Assembly (NCBI GenBank): GCA_013368445.1
Contig: JAACJO010000006.1
Span: 2,232,001-2,296,000, forward strand
Length of the DNA stretch: 64,000 bases
Reading direction: 5' to 3'
Source: Leucocoprinus leucothites
Taxonomy: Eukaryota > Basidiomycota > Agaricomycetes > Agaricales > Agaricaceae
Both the position numbers and the translations under genes were made by a program. The notes under the pieces were generated by a model. It searched no databases. It was not told the DNA's origin and was given only the letters and a program-made list of their open reading frames with translations. This document shows positions 43,542-56,917 of this stretch, piece after piece (the stretch's first letter is position 1; every line of letters starts with the position of its first letter).

Positions 43542-46500
43542 GAAGCAAGCGGATGGTCTGAGATTGGGGGTACCGGACTCAACTGAGTGAAAGCCGCTCA
43601 AAGTTATAGCAGGGGTGCATAAGCTGTGTCATGAGGATCTGGAATCTCAGGGTGTATATCTCACCTGCGATATACTCACGAAGGCGTGAAAGATATGTGG
43701 AGCCTCGTCCGATTTCGTAAGATGTAACTCAAGCTCAACTACATTAGCTTGATCATCAGCGCTTTCAACGGACAATGCTACCATGGAAGTCGTGAATGAC
43801 GAACTTATGAGCCTCGTTTCTTCGACTGGACCGGAAAATCACCTGTAGTTCCGTTGCGTTATAAAAACCAGCAGTGTATCTTTAAATCACTGATTTCGCA
43901 CTACTTCGCCGCCGGCAGAAACTCAATCGGAAATGAGAATGCATAATTCTTCACTATCTCAGTCAAGAAAGTGAGCAGGATTTTATGCAACATGGAGTGA
44001 AAGATGTCAATATTAAGACCAATTATTCATTTTGAACATGTGGGAGACTGGCAGAGAAGGTTTTGCTGAACAAGGAGATGACAGGGGGCACTCACTCGCA
44101 CACCTGGGATCGCCGACTCCCCTTGAATCGCGCCGAGCCATGACTTGGAATCAATCAATCAAACAAGTTGATACTATGGAAGATAGGGCAAATCCGTGAC
44201 ATTCGTGAACTTTGTCTACCACGAAAATATCACAATTGAACCTATATTTTCCGTCAGATATCTTGCCATTCAGTTGGACTAGTGCTTCAAGGTCAAGAAC
44301 AATGCGTCAAGATCAGGAACGGCGTACAAATGAAGCTTGTTAAATCTGTAAAGAAAATGAGCCCGCCTATCAACGATGGCCTTGAAGACACACTTCGTTA
44401 TCTTCCTTAGTTGGACTAAACTCTCTTCATCATAACACTGAATCTCCTCTGCATTTGGGATCAGGAGATCAATTTGGGTACTTTAATCTGATATGCTGTG
44501 CCAAGTTAATTCTTATTGTTTCAACAGCAACCCTTGGGCACGGGATGATTCTCTACTTTTCTGTGATGCGTATACGCCGAGCGGGGACTCTCATGAGCAT
44601 GAGTGAGTACGAGGGTTGGACGTTGGTTTTCAGTCTCATTTTCAGTTAAAACCTACACCTGCGTTGGTGGCATTCCAGTCTTGGCGCCACCTATTTACCC
44701 GCTGGTCCTGAAACTAAGATCATTGTACGTTTCCTACCTTCAAGCTATTTCTAAAGCGTGATTATTATCTCTAGTTCTCTGAGCGATGGGATTTATTTTC
44801 ATGCGGTGCCGCAGTGCGTAGTTCTGGGTAGGGGTATGGGGGGGGGGGGGGCTCACCGGGTTGGTTCTCGTGCATGAGACGAAACCCAGTGTGAGAATCT
44901 GTTCAAGGGTTCGGGGGGTCTATCGGCCTCGTCGATCCTCGGGCTTTTTGACTAAGTAGCTTCTGAATCATGATGAGCAGGAGCCAACGTCTTCTCCGAC
45001 ATCTGGACTTGTTTCTAAGCACCGTAAAATTTCCCACACCATCTCTGTTGTATCACAACTGTCCTCGTTCGTTGGTCTAGTTGGAGGTGCGATGGCACCA
45101 GCTGTTGGAGCTGCCTTTGGTCTTGTAAGTCTATTGAGGTTGCTGATGGGGTAGTGAGGGTTGACGATGATCCATCTGTGCCTTTAATTGTCAATCAAAT
45201 ATAGTATTAATCAGATGGTTATGGTGCGGTCAACTAGACGCCGTTACTTATGTGCAGTGGCCAATTCGTTCGCTGACCGGATCCGGAAAAGATATTAGTT
45301 CTTTGTAAAAAAAATCTAAAATATTACTGAGACCGTCGTTCGGGCTCCTGACGAAGTTATAAACATGAGAATGATGTTTAGCAAAGGAGAAAAGAGCATC
45401 AGGGTGACTAAAAGTTAAGATATCATAAAATAATCTCATTTTCCCTTGACAAAAATAGTCAGGGTATACCATATATGGTCAGGCGCTTGTGATGCGGCCA
45501 ATTTCAGTTCGGGCAAGAATAGCTCTGTCATTCTTGACCCAATTAATTATCCATCTGGACAATCAATTCGGCTTGTCAAAAGAAGCACTTTTACCAGGGG
45601 AACGAGAAATCTGACCAGATCTTCTAGCGCTTTTTCAGTTGCACAAAAGTAGCGGTGTTTAGGTGACCAGCACCCTAGACCAGATCTTTGTCAACATCAT
45701 AGATGTCGCTCGGGGCTTCTAGGTGGAGGGAGCACAAGCGTGGGAGAATCAAACGCTCATTGCATCCGGCGGTCTCCCACACAGACGCAAATGGCCCCTC
45801 AACTGCTTCTCCGACTTCTTCTCCGACTTCTCTGCACCAGTATCCATTCAGCCACGATAATAGGACACACGCGTTTGAAACACATTGCAAACGAAGCACA
45901 GCTGGACCAGCAACTATATCGGGGCGACCGCTGAAGGTTCTTAGTCGCTGCCATGGAGTATATAGCAAGAGAAGGCATATCGGGAGACTACGGCTTGCGC
46001 CCTACATCTCCTGGCGCCCGAATTTGAACCGCCGATAATTATACCTAGTTGAATATGGCCTTGTTGTCAAGATTGGACCTTAATTCACCTAGCTACGTGA
46101 CGACGCCTCGCCTCCTCCGATTCTACTCAGCGTGACCTTCCCTTCTACCGTCAACGTTTCAGCCTCGGCACGGGTAGAGTTATCATCATAGTGTCGTCTG
46201 CTGGTGTTCGCCATTACTACCTCAACACGAACAAACCTCGCGATATCATCGTTCACACAGGGCTAACATCCCTCTTCACCCCTCCTTTGTGCTTCTTTCC
46301 AAGGTTGCGCTGAAGGACTCTGGAACCACTTCCACGAGCTCTCTTCTCACCCCGCCCTATGTCGATCCAGGGCCACCTTCGTACTCTCGCCGTTTTGCTA
46401 TCGCGCCTCAAATACATGTCCTACTAAACTTTTTTCTCCGCGCGACGTACAGACTTTGAAGAATCGTGACAGACCTATATATGAATCCGCTACGAGCGAC

Positions 46501-48244
46501 TCTCGCTGCCGATCACTAACCCTTGCCACCTCCATCCTCTACAACAACAGCGCTTGCCGCTTGTGATCAGGCGTAGGTATTACGACCAACAACCAAGTCC
46601 CTCGTCTTACAGTTACGAAGCTGTCTTCATGGCGGTGAATATGAATTTCGAAGGTGAATACCTTTAGAATTGATGATATCTGGTGATTTGCTGATAGTTT
46701 CATGCAGTTCACCGAGCCAATCCTGGTCCACAATTCCCCACATCGTAGGACATCATGGAGATCGTGAGCTGCTACCCGGCGCTCGCTGGCATAGTTTGTC
46801 CTCTGGTCAGCTCTCGATTTGGTTCCTTGGTTGTATTTAGCGCTCCGAACACAGAGGCGCTGGAAACGACTATGACTACGACCGGAAACTTCGTTTCGGA
46901 CATGGTCGGAGCTGCTCATGGACACAAATGCGTACAGCCACTCGAACCTTGGCGTGATTAGAGATGCGGATAATCTGAACCTTGACAGAATCCCTATGGC
47001 GTACAGGTGTTGTTCGTCCACTCCTTCACCTGCCTATCGGGTATAGTGATCTATCCTACCATCTGTAGGCCGAATAACTCGCCTGCTTTTTCTCCTTGGC
47101 ATTGTCCTCGAAAATCGGAATGTGCTTTCGGTGCCAATCGTCTCAGATCTTCTCTGTCGCTCCCGGATTTATTCCTTCACCTAGGGCATGTGTAAATTGA
47201 TGTTTGCTGGAGGAGAGATGCTTCTTGGTAGCGGCAAGCTCAGAACAATCATCAACTTCATTTAATTCAAGCTCTACAATCACTTCTCGTCCTTTATTTA
47301 GCGATTCGAATTATCGAGCTACCCTATGTTTCTGTGCCCATAATCAACCCTAATCACAATCTTGACTTTTTACCTCCAATATCGGTGATGTACTGTGCCA
47401 CGAAATCGTACTGCCTTGCCTTATCTGAACCCATAATGAAACCACTCCATATTTAACTTATCTTTGGAGCGTGCGCCCCTCTGAAACCTTATCATTCTTG
47501 GATCCGCACGTCGGAGAATAGCACAAGGGGATTTTTGTCGATCCTGTGACAGGAGTTGCTGATAATGGGGCCCATTATGAATTGACAGCTTACGTCGTTT
47601 TTGTTTTCCACATCCAGTTAGCAGCAGCAGTTTAACAAAACATGATGGAGCTCGCTTGAAGTAGGACTAGTGAGTACATCAAAGAGTTTAGTACGTGCTG
47701 ATGATCCCGCCGCAGCTGGCCAATACCCACACATGGACGCAGGCTTTGAAAATTGAATAAGCCTGAATAGTTATGAATGATGCCTCCTAGAAATGATCAT
47801 CAAACCAGTGGTTGGCTTGGAAATTCGGGCCAAGAGAGTGATTGACAGGCCCAACACCTCTCAAGTCAGGACAAGGCGGAGCAACGTTCTACCAGCTCCG
47901 CCGACGACGAACAGAAAAGTAACCGCATCTGATGCCGTTTGGCCGAATATGCTTGAAACAAGGATCAGCTTCGAGGCGAAGAGGATTGATGAAGCTGATG
48001 GTTACAATCGGGTGAAGGGGAAAATGCTTGGGGTGGCAGTGATGGGTGGTTGGGCAGGGTCCGGTCCAGGGGCGTGAAAACATTGCGAGTAATGATTGAG
48101 GGGGAGAAAGAAAAACACAATTGATATACAAAAGGTCGTTATCACATTTATTCCATATGTACATGACCAAAAACGAGACTCAAAATGATCGCTTCCATAT
48201 AGTAGAAATCCCAATATTTTCCCGATTAATCATCGTCAGTATTG
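43542..48244. other. about 4.7 kb without a recognisable gene
   Basis: Scattered short frames only. A possible orphan exon at about 44980-45125 (VVSQLSSFVGLVGGAMAPAV, ending at a GTAAGT donor) could not be joined to anything. A proline-rich frame near 46250-46400 also lacks partners. Confidence 0.4.
44838..44851. repeat. 14-base G homopolymer
   Basis: An uninterrupted run of 14 G on the plus strand, the longest homopolymer I noticed. Confidence 0.9.
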
Positions 48245-50395
48245 CTACAACTCGGTGAGGCCCAAATCTTGCGCTTTAAGCAGCATTGCCTGCCAATTAG
48301 TCAGACGTCGAAGAACTATAGTCTTTAGAGGCTCGTGGACTAACCAGCTGCTTAGATCCGTACCGAGCGACCTGGAATCCCCCCGCTCCATACCATAGCT
48401 AGCGTGCAGTTAGCAGTGCATCGGTTCGAGAGCCTCGCAGTTTCTTACCCCAGGATGGCCTGTCTGCCTGTACACATTTCTCAGCTCTCCTTCCGCGTCG
48501 AGACCCCAGATGGGGCTGGTACGCTGCACGGTTTCCTCTCCGAAGATTCGAACTAGATTTTCATGTATTGACCGGTACCCAGTCCTGCAGAATGGTTAGA
48601 GTAATCAAGGAAGATATGAAAAGGACATACGCAAAGATTACAGCGTCTGCAGGAATCTCTGAGCCGTCGGTGAAAACTACGGATTCTTCCTTTAGTTCAG
48701 CTACCTCAACTCCATGTTTGACTCCGACCCTGCCGGAGATGATGAGGTTTGCGCATCCGACATCAAGCACTGCGACGGTGGGATCAGGACGAGTATCCAA
48801 GATCTAGAATATTAAACAGACGCACTGAAGCCTAACCAATAATGCGGTCATTGATGAGTATATATATCATCACGTGTGAGGGCTACTTACCACCAAATTT
48901 CTCTAGAACTTGGAACGGGACTGTTTTCCCCCCATCGCCATCGTCAACAATCATACCCTTTTCTCGGAGACCTTTATATAATGCCGCGTACTCGCCCGAC
49001 TCGCCACTATCTCCAGCCTTGATGGGCTTAGTAAAAGATCTGATGAGATTCAAGGGCGTCGAAGCCGCTAGGAAGTCGGAAATTTCGGTTGGAATGGAAC
49101 CATCGTCTGGCCATAGCTGAGTCAAAAATTTCCTCAAAACCTCCGCCGGAACGAGAGTAGACTTGGAGCGCTGAACCAAGGTGATGCTGTCGGCGCAGGA
49201 AGATAGGTCGATACAAATGTCGCCGGCGGTATTCCCGGCTCCGACAACAACCACACGTTTATTTTTATATGGCTCTGGCGTCTTATAATCTCCTCCGTGA
49301 ATGACTGTTCCTTTGAACCGCTCCGAATTCTTGATGTGTGGAATAATTTTGGGTCCGAGGATTCCAATGCAGCAAACAATATGGCCGGGATGGAGTGTCA
49401 CGCGTTCGCCAGCGCGTTCGACGACGATGGTCCATCGCTTCGTGACGTCATCGTAGGTAGGGTGTGAATCCTCAGCTGGTCTGGAGCTCGTCCACACAGT
49501 TAGATCTTGCGCATCAGCATAGTACTCGATCCAGTTCGCGAGTTTATCCTTGGGTGTATGCAGTGGCCAATTTTGAGGATAGCGGTGATAAAGGACTTAC
49601 GACTCGATGTGAGTATTTTTGTACATCCAACAAAATGTAAACGACACGTACAATGATCGTGCACTCGAGGGGTGTGAAGGAGCAAAGATTCGTATCGGTT
49701 CCTCCAAACGTCGCCTAAGCGAGGTTGAGCTTCTAATACCAACGTCGGGATGTTCATTTGTTTAAACCGAGCCGCGACCATAACTCCGACATGCCCTGCA
49801 CCAACTACTCGACTTTCAACACATGCCCCAGTGAAAAGGGGGAGAGCTTACTTATGAGAGCATGGGGGCTTTCTTCGGCTTGTTTCCGCCGAGCACCAAG
49901 GACGGTCGGCCAGGGCACTGTATGGCCACCGTAAATACCCAGTTCCCGCCCTGACTCTTCCTGACCCTTGATATCGCTTGCAACCATGTAGACAGTGAAA
50001 GCCTTCCAATTCCCGCTACTGTCCTGTAAAAGTTGCACGTAGCCTTGACCCCACTGAGTTGAGGTCTCAAACGTGAAGCCGGATTTGACGCCTTCATGCT
50101 GCGGTGTTATATGAGTGCGTTCCGGGGAAAGGAGTACTCGTTTATCGATGCAGAAGTTGGAGAACCACCTGAAGGGAAGACCTTCCGCGATGTGCTGGTG
50201 GATTTTATCACGACCATGGAGCGTCCTGTTATCCCATGAAAATATTTGGCTTTCACGAAGCCATCCGTCGGCTAGGATGCAGTTGGTGATAGCTCGAGCA
50301 TCTCTCGCTTGGAGAGCATTAGCAAAAGTTGACAGCCATGAGGACAGGACTGAAGCGGGGTCGAATGAGGTTTTTCCCATCTTGCTTTGTCCCAA
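48245..50395 (-). CDS. flavin-containing monooxygenase with N-terminal NTF2/SnoaL-like domain, paralogue 2
   Basis: Close paralogue of the gene at 14.55-16.73 kb, in inverted orientation and with the same seven-exon layout. Motifs present are G-A-G-H-V-G, F-K-G-T-V-I-H-G-G-D-Y, G-A-G-N-T-A-G and A-T-G-Y across the fourth intron. It ends with A-L-W/L-W-Y-G-A-G-G-F-Q-V and a short lysine-containing last exon that stops at 48245. The third intron needs the acceptor at GTCGCAG (just before the V-L-D-V-G-C segment); with it the frame is intact, and the paralogue uses the matching site. The NTF2-like domain occupies roughly residues 6-170. ATG 50395 and ATG 50380 are both possible; the latter (MGKTSF) is conserved in the paralogue. 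Confidence 0.83.
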
Positions 50396-52502
50396 GCTGG
50401 TATGAAATGGATGGAGCGCACATTGAGGTTAGAGCACATTAAGTATCCTCGCGGTAAGCGCTCAATAGCCCTGCAGCACATGATGATGCATTAGCTCATG
50501 CCAAACTTGAAACCGGAAATTGGAGGGATTCTGGAAAGAGTGGGGGTATTATTAGAGCTGCTCACGTTAGTCCCCAGTGTTGAGAAATGAATGCTGAAAG
50601 CTTGTGGATTGATATTGATCCACTCGCCCTGAGGCTCTGAGTTTAAGGCTCGATGTTCTGGCATAGAAAGCGATTGATTACCCTGCGGGCAATATTTTAC
50701 AAAGGGCCGGCTGAGCTTGAGATGGTAATCTCCATGGAGAGGGTAGCGGGGTGGTCCACCATTCGGGTGCCTTATTCGGGACAACACACAATGTTCTTTC
50801 TTGCTCATCAGGAGCGTGACGTATATCCCGCAAATGAAGTGCTTGAGTACCAGAGATCTGCTAGAGCACCATTGTGGGGTTTAAACGAGCTCAAACGCAT
50901 TTTAGTCTCGGACTGGGGACATATATTTTTCTCAATTAAAGATTAAAGTCACGGGAGCGTGAAGGTATGAACCGATATGGACTGCTGCTTGTTCGACGCT
51001 AGACAACCTGTCCTTTTACGATCTCATAACACGTCAATAAGTCATTTCATAAATTCTACGAATTCACTTCCAGTGCCACGCCATGTAGGTGAGTATGTGC
51101 AAAGCAGTCAATTTGGAGCTACTTCCAAGAACTTGATACGTTGTTAACTGCGTAGAGAATTAAGCAGGGAAGGCGTGGTTGTAAAACAGTAAATTCCTAA
51201 GCAAAGAGTCACAAGGGTATCGCATATCTTTTAAATTGAACATGACCAAACTTATGTGCGCTGGGGGGGGGGTGTTGGGTGGCGGCTGCACCATTTCCAC
51301 TTCGGCGGGCAGTCATGCTATGACAATTTCTGTCTCCCCAACATAGGGCCCCACCTGTTAGGTTCACATACCCTCCACAGTACTGACGTTATGATGATGG
51401 TGCTGATATCGAGTGTCCAAGTGCTAAATCTAGCCGTGTGGCGATGGTGGCGTGAAGCCAAATGGGTGACGAAGCGAACGGATATTTACTAGAATAATTA
51501 GGGGCACGGGTGCGAGTCCCCCCGGCGCTGAGTGATTTAAAGGACTGGCCTCCAGCTTACGTTTTGCTACTAGATCAGCTTTCCACCGCTACGAATACAC
51601 TCCAAGATAAGTGCTGCCTCCGAGTCATCCGTTGCTGAAAACAACAAAATCCACAACACAAGATACACTGACTGGAGAGAGAGCCAGGAAGCTATTGTCT
51701 GGATCCATGATATCAACAGATGCAATGAAATTCAAAGAGTATTCCAAGGCAGTTTATTTCTAGGGAATGCTACGTGAAATTTTACCCGTTGGATTCAGCT
51801 ATTTTTACCTCGAGGAAAGAAAATACTGGCTTGGGCCAACCTCATGGTCTTGAGCTTCCATAGAGATGGTCATTGACGCTAAAATATTGTATATCAGCTC
51901 AGTGCGGATCAATTTGGGTGAAGTAGGTGTACATTACCAATGAGAGCTGGGTCTGCAAAACAGAACGATGGAGATTAAACAGAGTCACTGTTCGGTTTTG
52001 AGAGTAAATTATATTTGTGCCATCTTGGAGGGTGGAAAGTGCAGAGCTACATGGAGGAGCTATGTGACGAATGACAATTGACATTTGACGTTTGACATAG
52101 GTACAGACGAGCAGGAACGAAATGGACTAAATTAGTGGACCACGTTAGAAATGTAAGTCAGATGACATCTGGTACCTACCCCTCGCCAAGATATAGACGA
52201 CAAATACAGTATACTTTAGCAACAAGATACAGCAAGAAACAAATATGATGTTGATAAAGGAAAATGGCACAAGAGTTCTCAGAAATGCAGGACGCACGAA
52301 GGGGAAAGAGAGGGTAAGTGATTCTTTGAATTGTGATCCGAGTAAACACAGAGCGAAAATGAGACAGAACCCTAGACTTGGCAAAATGCTAGGCTTCATC
52401 CACAGAGAAATTTGCGTGTCAAAGCAACGCCTGACCATTTGCCAGGGTGAGGTGCATATTCAAAGGTCCAGACAATCCACAATGTGCAATATAGTACTGA
52501 CC
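50396..52502. other. no recognisable gene
   Basis: The first 100 bp share blocks with the promoter region of FMO gene 1 (about 50429-50488). The rest holds short frames and a G-run near 51263. Confidence 0.45.
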
Positions 52503-53071
52503 TCATAGTTGAGCAGCGTCACCAGGCCATATACCCAAGCCAATCAATGGGTCTTTCAAGCTCGCCGTGCGGGGATTGAGAAACCTATGAAGAACCTTTC
52601 AGCAGGTATACACACTCACGTACGTAGCTGGTTTAGTGAAGGTCGCCGCGAATTTTCGTGCTTGTGACGGCGGCACAGGAACAAAAGCCACTGCCTCACG
52701 ATGGATTGCGAAATGCCGGGAACAACTGGGCATGGGGAAGGAATACATCGTTGTGTCATCCTGCCATAGTATGTTTAGCGATGACAGTTGGTTGGGAATT
52801 TTCAGCTTAGTGTGAGAGATGCGGAGAAATTATCATAAAGGTGGAACAGAGATAACTGGAGAAGATGATGCAGGTTCAAGTCGCTCTCCAGCCACCACAG
52901 CCATGATGAAGTTGGAAGATACACGTGATATAATTTGAAGCTGCACAGCCACGGTTTGGACTCGCTGATGGCGTCTTCGCCATATGTTCTGGTCCGGATG
53001 ATGAATGGGATCCGCTGATCTAGTGGTACTTTGATGCCGTGGAATATTGTGTTTGATTTTTCTCTGGTCAT
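52503..53071 (-). CDS. candidate small spliced gene, unrecognised
   Basis: ATG at 53071 opens a 49-codon exon to a GTGTAT donor at 52924. A second exon from 52805 (LKIPNQLSSLNILWQDD, later FAIHREAVAFVPVPPSQA) stays open to a donor near 52620. A last short exon ends at 52503 or slightly earlier. Two acceptor choices give different C-termini, and the last intron would be only 35-59 nt. The composition looks protein-like and the phases can be made to agree, but no family is recognised and the model is weak. Confidence 0.35.
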
Positions 53072-56000
53072 TTTACAGCTATGAGTGTTCAGGATGGTGA
53101 AATGGGTTTATAGATATTCGGGATACGTCCTCCTTTCAGCAACTGGCGGCCACTGGTTCTAGATACATCGAAGCTCAGGTCAATGGACATATAATCGGAC
53201 TATTCGGTTCCTGTTGAATCATGTCACCTCGTGTGCTCATCTCTCATTGAAAGCATGACGAAGAGAATGCTTCTAGAAGTTAATCTGCTGTCAGGACACT
53301 ACTCTTTAGAGTTTGGATCGACATAAAAATAAATATTCTGCCCCTGTGTGAAGTCGTACTTCACGTACTTGTAGCCCGAAGCGGTTAGTCCTGAGTATAT
53401 ATTTGACCCGCACCTCAAGGGCGCAGACGCTCCCCCTCTCTATGTTCACGCCCAAATCGCAAGTGTTCTTAAATATGGGACCTATTCCGTCATGATTCTC
53501 TCTGAGGTTCAGACCCCCCCCCTTACACTTTTCGCTATCATCATCATTCTGGCGGTCATGTTAACTCGACGAGAGAATTGTTCGGGCAGAACAGCCGACG
53601 TGCGGTACTGCACGTCTTCTAATTATATCTTTATTTCTACTATCGTTTTATTCGCAAGCATGTGGGTAAAATGAAATTTCGGTAAAACCCCAGGAAGTTA
53701 AACAGCGCTGGCGGCAAGGATGTGATATATTTGGAGACAGGGGTCGGTTATAGCGGTGGTGGTGGGTGAAGCGTGCTTTTGGTGTATAGCATATTACTTA
53801 CGACGATAGGCATGGAAAGGGAACGTTAATGCTCCCATTTGTTGTTTGGAGCTTCGCGAAATCGACAGCACATAATATTCCACTGTCTTGTACATTATGA
53901 CTTGTGATTTAGTTGGCTCTTGGATCCCAAATTCCAAACACTGTTCTTATCCGCGATCCTCTGATGTTGGCAATCCCAGGGACCTAGCTTGAACAATACA
54001 ATTTTCTTCCAATGCATTTTGCCAGTCGGCAGGGATGCTTCACATCGGGGTTGGCAATGCTGTGTGTGGTGTAGCTTGTATCTGCCACTGACATGTTACC
54101 AGTTTCCCAGATATACGCATAGGACCATTCGGCCGTGCCCCAAAGCTCTAGTTTTGCAGTCTGATATTAAGCTTTGGCTGGTGAACTGGAACCATTATGT
54201 AGGCTTACTAAGGGAGTTATGTCGAATGGAGCACGGAATCGAGGGGGAATATGACAGTATGAAGAATGCTATAGTGGCAGCAGGTTCAACGACTCCAACT
54301 CGTTCGTGATCCTAGACCCATGATCTAATCACGAGAACGGGATTAGATACGGAAATACAAAGATCTGGATCTGGCAGATATGCGTGAGTATCATGGGACC
54401 ATGCAGCTGCACAGCCATTTCTCTCTCTTTTTTTTCTGAAAGTTTCCCCTCACTGATTTCCGAATGTCGCGCACCGTACTGCACTCGTGTTTCTTAGCAC
54501 CTTCATGGAGTTGAGAACAGGAACTCGGTGTATCTTCCATGTTTGGCTCAAATCTACGTACTGGAGATTTTCCTCCAAAGTCGAGGCTCGGAATCCACAG
54601 GTGCACAATACGCGAGCGTTTTATGCTGTATTGGTCATAGACTGATGAAAGATATAGATCTTGGCTCTCGGACGTGCAGGGTTTTATCAGATACCAGGTG
54701 TTAGGTATGACCCGCAATGCAAGCACTCGAACTCTGGCTCTCCACTGCCCCTCACGCTACTCAGGCTCACATGTCTAAGCATCCGCGCACGTCGATATGC
54801 CTACTACACAGATCAACACCTTCAAGTTTGGCACCTTTTCCATCGCCGCTGACCTTGGAATCTTTCGGGAATGGATCGCTTGGAAGGGTCTGGTCGCTAG
54901 TGTTTTGACGACTGGTGCCACGTCCATTCTCCGTTCTTCTCCCACTCTACTCGATCCTAGTGCCAACATCGACGTGAGGATGGGAACTGACCTTTGCCGA
55001 AATATCCACTCGATCGGTGACAAAAGGGCGGCCAACTGAGGATTTTTGCTCCAGATAGCGTTCACGGAATCTTGGTGATGGGTACCATCATAACTATAAA
55101 CTCCGTGCCCTCAGTGTTTCATTCAGTATTCCCTAGGCCCATCACAACTCTTCAACCTTCAAGTTTGATTGTTGTGGATGGCTGTGTGTTTTCTTAGGGG
55201 AAGATGCAATCGTCGACTCCCCGTCCAACTACCCTAACACCTACTATCCACTCCGACTGTCGGAGTGATTACGCCAACTACCGGTCTCAGAGCTCTAAAT
55301 CGTATGTACAGAATCCTCTTGTCGGTACATTCGGCTCCTTTTTCTAGATCAACTGTGTCTTTTCATGAAAGCTCACTCAGGAGAAAGCTACCAGTCGAGT
55401 GGATCAGAGCCTACTAAGACTACGCAGACGACCGCCTGCGAAAAAAATATAGATGATGGGTTCTTCGATGCCGAGGGATTAAACGACATGAATATCAGAG
55501 GTTTGCTTTGTGTAGACCCTAGCAGCAAAATGTGGATCCCGCAGGCCCCGCCTTAGGCCGATTGGTGGTGAGCGGATCGTGGTTGCGGATATATGTGACA
55601 ATGATTGGTTACCTCAATATTGAGCACCCGGCAATTTACACAGAGGGCTGAACTTCAACTCAGTTATACGTGTAACCGACAATGAAACACCAGCCAACAC
55701 CTCGTTAAGTCAGCTCGTCAAGAGTTATTCTGCATTTTTATCCTAGGAATTCCAATATCTTAAGAGGTTGAAGGCGCTTATAAATGGAGAGGAAAACCAC
55801 GGTGACTCCCTACGCCAGTGAAGGACAGGATGCTCCATGGTGCTGCGAACTAGATTAAGCGAATGCATTGGCAGCAGACCTATTGTTACGTCTTTGGTGA
55901 AACTCGTTGAACGTTGATTCAGTAACTTTACGGAGGGATCCAGCAGGATTTGCCATTAATTACCTACGACCAAGGAGGCATCTGCCTAATTGCCTCTGAG

Positions 56001-56917
56001 GCTTGGTCATAAATGCATCCCGAGATTTGTCCGGCTGCTTGGATATTATCGCCAGTTTCAGTGTCATCTGTGTAGCTCATCCAAAATGACGATTGATAGA
56101 TGAATCTTGGTACATTTACTTTATCGGCAACTTAGGTCGGAGGAGCGAGATGGCTGTGCTTGGGTTGACAGGACATGGACTCGTGATATGGCACAGGAAT
56201 CGGGGTTGAAACACTAAATATCGCTTGCAAGGCACGCGCTCGGAGGGCGAGGAAGAGGAGGTATTGTATAAAGTATAGACAAAACAGGACTCATACCAGG
56301 AGCAGGCGCAAGCTGTCGGTGGTACTCGATCATTAGTGATGTATCGTCAGCTCCATCTATGTCCTTCCATACAATGAGGCTTGTACTGTACGTGATTGAT
56401 AATACATAAAGCCTTTTTTATGTCGTTCTGACGAACACGCACGGTAAATTCTGGGTGCACAGGTGGTTGATGCCAAAGCTCCCAATCATCATCAGGAGTG
56501 AAGTTTAGAAACGTGGTGACTTAGCTCAGCGGTAAGATATAACTGCGCAGTTCCCTTGGATTTGGATTTAATCCAGTTTATATAGTGAGGTGTTGATGTC
56601 CTTGCATCAGGTCTATTCCGGGTAGCAGATAGAAGGTCGTTCTGATGCCGTATGTTGTTAGAAAATGGATCCTGAGCCGATGGGAGACGAGGATACAAGG
56701 TTATTCCGAAGAATCTCACAGAATCTTATGTGCCGGCGAATCTAGAGGACCTCAGTATCGAGCCAAGTAGTTCTTCCTCTGAGCGATTAGGAGTCACTCG
56801 ACGGGGCTTTATTGAAGGCGGGAATATACACACGTGATCTGTGTGTAATATGCGATCACCAAGCAGCACAGCCACATATCTACGAACTCTCTTCCCTTTC
56901 TCATCATCAGTCCCAGG
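53072..56917. other. about 3.8 kb without a recognisable gene
   Basis: A forward frame at 54797-55039 (80 codons, FKFGTFSIAADLGIFREWIA) looks protein-like but has no family match. Otherwise there are short frames only. Confidence 0.4.

Noticed and set aside
46539..47021. 160-codon reverse-strand frame
   Set aside because: Low-complexity mixed composition, no motif, overlapping frames on the other strand and no splice context; probably chance.
48790..48895. Apparent frameshift in FMO paralogue 2 at its third intron
   Set aside because: With the acceptor at TTCTAG the frame breaks, but the acceptor at GTCGCAG restores it, and paralogue 1 has the equivalent acceptor (GATTCAAG) before the same V-L-D-V-G-C segment.
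56510..56585. tRNA-like A-box (TTAGCTCAGCGGTAAG)
   Set aside because: No proper T-arm with a GGTTCGA B-box and no acceptor-stem pairing could be found around it.
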